Assembly (NCBI GenBank): GCA_020433835.1
Contig: JAGRBY010000388.1
Location: 1-6,857 of the forward strand
Direction: 5' to 3'
Source: Anaerolineae bacterium
GTDB taxonomy: Bacteria > Chloroflexota > Anaerolineae > 4572-78 > J111
DNA length: 6,857 bases
Each line of letters starts with the position of its first letter. The first letter of the stretch is position 1. Under the pieces are notes generated by a model. The model saw nothing but the letters and a program-made list of their open reading frames with translations, was not told the origin of the DNA and searched no databases. Made by a program: the position numbers and the translations under genes. Of the stretch, positions 4,889-6,857 are shown in pieces.

Positions 4889-5368
4889 TTATTGTAATAG
4901 TCGATCTCGAAAGGCGTTAATTTGAGCGCCATGCTCGCGCTTGTGCCCGTAGAAGGTGTAGACGATAAAATCATCAAGATCATAGGTATCGCCATACCAG
5001 GGGATTACGTCATTACGACGGCGCAGTTCCGGCTCGATCTCCGCCAGCAGTGCGGTGGCCTGGGCATAAGCGTCGTTGTATTCGCGCATAACCGCTTCGA
5101 CCGTTTTATGGCGGCGCAGCTCAACTTGGGCATCGTTAAATGTTTCAAAGGTTTCGATAAACTCTCGCAGCAGCGGCGATGGCTCCCCACCGCTAAGCGA
5201 ACGCAGGACATCGACCAGCACGACCTCAAACGAAGCCAGGTGGGCGATAATATCCTTTACCGACCAAAATCCACAGGCACCGGGCTTAAGCCAGGCTTCT
5301 TCCGGCAGCCCTTCAACTGCCGTTAGAACGGTTCCGTGTCCATACAATAAAACATCTTGGGCATTCAT
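4889..5368 (-). CDS. DinB-like four-helix-bundle protein
   Basis: The 159-residue product matches the DinB/YfiT-like superfamily of small helical bundles, many of which bind a divalent metal through three histidines and some of which are thiol-dependent transferases or hydrolases. Candidate ligands sit where the family places them: H11 in helix 1 (LYGHGTVL), H43 in IIAHLASFE after the FWSVKD stretch, and H142 or H146 in GHKREHGAQI. Length is normal for the family. The start is ATG 5366-5368 with AGGAG 7 nt upstream. The gene is followed after 205 bp by the double-GNAT gene on the same strand, with a REP-like palindrome between, so co-transcription is uncertain. Three 11-bp iterons and a TATGAT box lie upstream and suggest regulated expression. 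The specific activity cannot be assigned; it is not the E. coli DNA polymerase also called DinB. Confidence 0.85.
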   Translation of the reverse strand: MNAQDVLLYGHGTVLTAVEGLPEEAWLKPGACGFWSVKDIIAHLASFEVVLVDVLRSLSGGEPSPLLREFIETFETFNDAQVELRRHKTVEAVMREYNDAYAQATALLAEIEPELRRRNDVIPWYGDTYDLDDFIVYTFYGHKREHGAQINAFRDRLLQ

Positions 5369-5406
5369 GGGATCACTCCTCTACTGTTAGATAGCGTTAC
5401 ATGTTC

Positions 5407-5412
5407 ATCATA
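5407..5412 (-). promoter_or_regulatory. Candidate -10 box for the DinB-like gene
   Basis: TATGAT (complement of 5407-5412, five of six matches) lies about 40 bp before the start codon. No acceptable -35 hexamer is found at 16-18 bp, where the sequence is GCAGCA. The three iterons cover exactly that region, so an activator-dependent promoter is a reasonable inference. Confidence 0.35.
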
Positions 5413-5421
5413 GCAACCATT

Positions 5422-5454
5422 TGCGAACGTGCTGCGAACATGCTGCGAAAATAA
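5422..5454 (-). promoter_or_regulatory. Three 11-bp iterons upstream of the DinB-like gene
   Basis: On the plus strand the units are TGCGAACGTGC (5422-5432), TGCGAACATGC (5433-5443) and a less complete TGCGAAAATAA (5444-5454). The period of 11 bp is close to one helical turn, so the same face of DNA would be presented three times. They begin 9 bp upstream of the TATGAT box and occupy its -35 region, the usual place for an operator or activator site. No regulator gene is in the window. Confidence 0.55.
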
Positions 5455-5508
5455 AACTGTAACAACAGTATAGTACGGTGCGGTTTTCCTGTGCTCCGGC
5501 AAAAGATA

Positions 5509-5536
5509 GGGTTGGGGTTGGTTTGAAGGGTTGGGG
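5509..5536 (+). other. G-rich tract able to form a G-quadruplex
   Basis: Runs of G occur as GGG (5509-5511), GGGG (5514-5517), GGG (5528-5530) and GGGG (5533-5536), with TT between the members of each pair and a 10-nt central loop. This meets the minimal four-run requirement on the plus strand. The same GGGTTGGGG motif is complementary to the CCCCAACCCC stretch in the neighbouring repeat at 5574-5640, so it may be a fragment of the same repeat family rather than a functional quadruplex. Confidence 0.4.
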
Positions 5537-5538
5537 CA

Positions 5539-5553
5539 AGCTACTCTGTAGCT
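5539..5553. repeat. Small perfect hairpin between ilvD and the DinB-like gene
   Basis: AGCTAC (5539-5544) and GTAGCT (5548-5553) pair perfectly around a 3-nt loop TCT. No T-run follows on either strand, so no terminator role is proposed. It lies between the G-rich tract and the cloverleaf repeat and may belong to the same composite element. Confidence 0.35.
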
Positions 5554-5573
5554 GAGGATTACTGCTCTGAAAA

Positions 5574-5640
5574 TAGCCCTCACCCCCAACCCCGCTCCAT
5601 AAGGGAGAGGGGAGTCGCGTTAGCGACGGGGTGAGGGCTA
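5574..5640. repeat. Cloverleaf-forming intergenic repeat after ilvD
   Basis: TAGCCCTCACCCC (5574-5586) pairs perfectly over 13 bp with GGGGTGAGGGCTA (5628-5640). Inside lie two further hairpins: CTCC with GGAG (5595-5598 and 5604-5607), and GTCGC-GTTA-GCGAC (5614-5627). A CCCTCACCCCCAACCCC core with GGGGTGAGGG is a common dispersed repeat in many bacterial genomes. It starts 11 bp beyond the ilvD stop codon. The plus-strand flank is AAAAAATTTT and the minus-strand flank has only TATTTT, so it might also weakly terminate ilvD transcription. Confidence 0.75.
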
Positions 5641-5651
5641 AAAAATTTTCT

Positions 5652-6857
5652 CTAGTCCGTTACCGCGCCAAGGCTGCTGCTGGAGACGAGCTTGGCGTAT
5701 TTCGACAGTACGCCCCGCGTGTAGCGTGGTTCCGGCGCTTGCCAGGCGGCCCGTCGTTTTTCTAATTCCTCATCTGAAATATTGAGCTGTAGAATGCGCG
5801 TATCGGCATCAATGGTAATCGAGTCGCCTTCTTCGATGAGGCCGATGGTGCCGCCGAGTGCGGCTTCGGGCGCAACGTGACCGACCACAAGACCGTGCGA
5901 ACCGCCGGAGAAACGGCCATCGGTGATAAGACCGACTTTGCCGCCCAACCCCGCGCCGATAATGGCCGAGGTCGGAGCCAGCATCTCGCGCATGCCGGGG
6001 CCACCCACCGGCCCTTCGTAGCGAACAACAACGACATCGCCTTCTTTGATGCTGCCGTCCATAATCGCCTGCAGACAACTTTCCTCCGACTCGAAAACGC
6101 GGGCCGGGCCGGTGATGGTGTGGCTTTTGATGCCGGTAATCTTGGCGACACCGCCTTCGGCAGCCAGGTTACCTTTGAGCACAACCAAATGACCTTGCTC
6201 GTACATGGGTTCGCTCCATGGGCGGATGACATCCTGATCGGTGCGCGGCTCGACCGGGATATCGGCCAGAACTTCTTCGACGGTTTGGCCGGTGATGGTC
6301 AAGGCATCGCCATGGAGGGCACCGTTAGCCAGCAGAATTTTCATCACCTGCGGCACGCCACCCGCTGTGTGGAAGTTGACGGCAACGTAGCGGCCGGACG
6401 GTTTCAGATCACACAAGACCGGCACGCGCTGGCGAATGTCTTCAAAATCGTCGATGGTCAGCGGTACGTCAGCAGCGTGAGCAATGGCCAGCAGGTGCAG
6501 CACTGCGTTGGTCGAGCCGCCGATAGCGTTGGCCACGGCGATAGCGTTTTCAAAGGCTTTGCGAGTCAGAATATCGCGCGGCAGCCGCTGGGCCTGGATA
6601 GCATCGACCAGGACGCGGGCCGACTCGGCGGTGCTGTCGGCTTTTTCTTCATCTTCTGCTGCCATCGTTGAGGAGTTGAGCAGGCTCATGCCCATCGCTT
6701 CAAAGATGGACGACATGGTGTTGGCGGTGTACATTCCGCCGCAGGAGCCGGCCCCCGGAATGGCGTGGCGCTCAATTTCCAGGCGCTCCTCATCGCTAAT
6801 TTTGCCGAAGCTGTAAGCCCCAACGGCCTCAAAGACGCTGACAATGTCGAGATCGCG
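5652..6857 (-). CDS. ilvD: Dihydroxy-acid dehydratase, 5' end cut by window edge
   Basis: IlvD dehydrates 2,3-dihydroxy-isovalerate and 2,3-dihydroxy-3-methylvalerate to the 2-keto acids that become valine (and leucine) and isoleucine. It is a cytosolic iron-sulfur enzyme. The frame is open from base 6857 to the stop at 5652-5654, giving 401 residues; the family is usually about 555-560, so roughly the first 155 are off the right edge. Visible signatures are [28 protein letters not shown] with a conserved cluster cysteine (C39 of the visible part), [43 protein letters not shown], and the IlvD/Edd C-terminal signature [23 protein letters not shown] with its conserved active-site serine. The other two cluster cysteines expected in the N-terminal part are outside the window. 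The C-terminal [15 protein letters not shown] is typical for IlvD and separates it from Edd. No frameshift is seen. Confidence 0.97.
   Translation of the reverse strand, partial: RDLDIVSVFEAVGAYSFGKISDEERLEIERHAIPGAGSCGGMYTANTMSSIFEAMGMSLLNSSTMAAEDEEKADSTAESARVLVDAIQAQRLPRDILTRKAFENAIAVANAIGGSTNAVLHLLAIAHAADVPLTIDDFEDIRQRVPVLCDLKPSGRYVAVNFHTAGGVPQVMKILLANGALHGDALTITGQTVEEVLADIPVEPRTDQDVIRPWSEPMYEQGHLVVLKGNLAAEGGVAKITGIKSHTITGPARVFESEESCLQAIMDGSIKEGDVVVVRYEGPVGGPGMREMLAPTSAIIGAGLGGKVGLITDGRFSGGSHGLVVGHVAPEAALGGTIGLIEEGDSITIDADTRILQLNISDEELEKRRAAWQAPEPRYTRGVLSKYAKLVSSSSLGAVTD

Noticed and set aside
4684..4995. N-terminal extension of the double-GNAT protein to an ATG at 4995
   Set aside because: The extra 104 codons translate a REP-like palindrome and overlap the DinB-like gene. 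The ATG at 4683 has an AGGAG at good spacing.
4922..5326. Plus-strand open frame (134 codons) opposite the DinB-like gene
   Set aside because: The minus-strand frame carries the histidine motifs and a proper ribosome site. The plus-strand frame has neither.
5422..5454. CRISPR-like direct repeats
   Set aside because: The units are 11 bp, directly adjacent with no spacers, and only three in number.
5877..6671. Long plus-strand open frame (264 codons) opposite ilvD
   Set aside because: It is antisense to the well-conserved ilvD coding sequence and has no ribosome site or recognisable domain. Long antisense frames are common opposite genes with this codon bias.

Overview
This window looks like an ordinary bacterial chromosome segment of moderate G+C. 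It probably comes from an uncultured bacterium, and a Chloroflexota (Anaerolineae-like) origin is my best guess. That guess rests on the general look of the GatA, IlvD, DinB-like and double-GNAT proteins and on intergenic spaces crowded with small palindromic and heptameric repeats; it is inference, not proof. There are eight protein genes. Seven lie on the minus strand and one (1857-2603) on the plus strand. I see no tRNA, rRNA, CRISPR array, transposase or integrase.

Layout from left to right. Positions 1-1620 hold a gatC-gatA operon read leftward (gatA runs off the left edge). It encodes two of the three subunits of the amidotransferase that makes Gln-tRNA(Gln) or Asn-tRNA(Asn) by transamidation; gatB is not in the window. 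A perfect 15-bp hairpin separates gatC from gatA, and gatA starts at TTG. Positions 1621-1856 form a divergent control region with a near-consensus promoter for gatC (TTGACA-17-TATCAT), a heptad-repeat hairpin in the gatC leader, and a plus-strand promoter whose start point falls on the ATG of a RimL-type acetyltransferase, suggesting a leaderless mRNA. The acetyltransferase gene (1857-2603) ends inside another heptamer repeat.

Positions 2679-3460 hold two small leftward genes that overlap by 25 bp. Their products align with each other without a gap over about 86 residues, and each is built from two copies of a unit repeated at a 50-residue offset. I do not recognise the family. A good promoter (TTGATA-17-TACACT) lies upstream. 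This pair is the most novel-looking item in the window. Positions 3461-3741 are non-coding and contain mutually exclusive hairpins and a tandem Shine-Dalgarno-like duplication.

Positions 3742-5368 hold a two-domain GNAT acetyltransferase and a DinB-like four-helix-bundle protein, both leftward and separated by a 78-bp REP-like palindrome. The DinB-like gene has three 11-bp iterons just upstream of a TATGAT box, which look like an operator. Positions 5369-5651 also contain a G-rich tract and a cloverleaf-forming repeat. Positions 5652-6857 are the C-terminal two thirds of ilvD (dihydroxy-acid dehydratase, branched-chain amino acid synthesis), whose start lies beyond the right edge.

The genes do not form one pathway. 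Housekeeping functions (tRNA amidation, valine/isoleucine synthesis) flank a set of small accessory enzymes and an unrecognised tandem gene pair. Every intergenic gap carries at least one repeat or hairpin of a different type.
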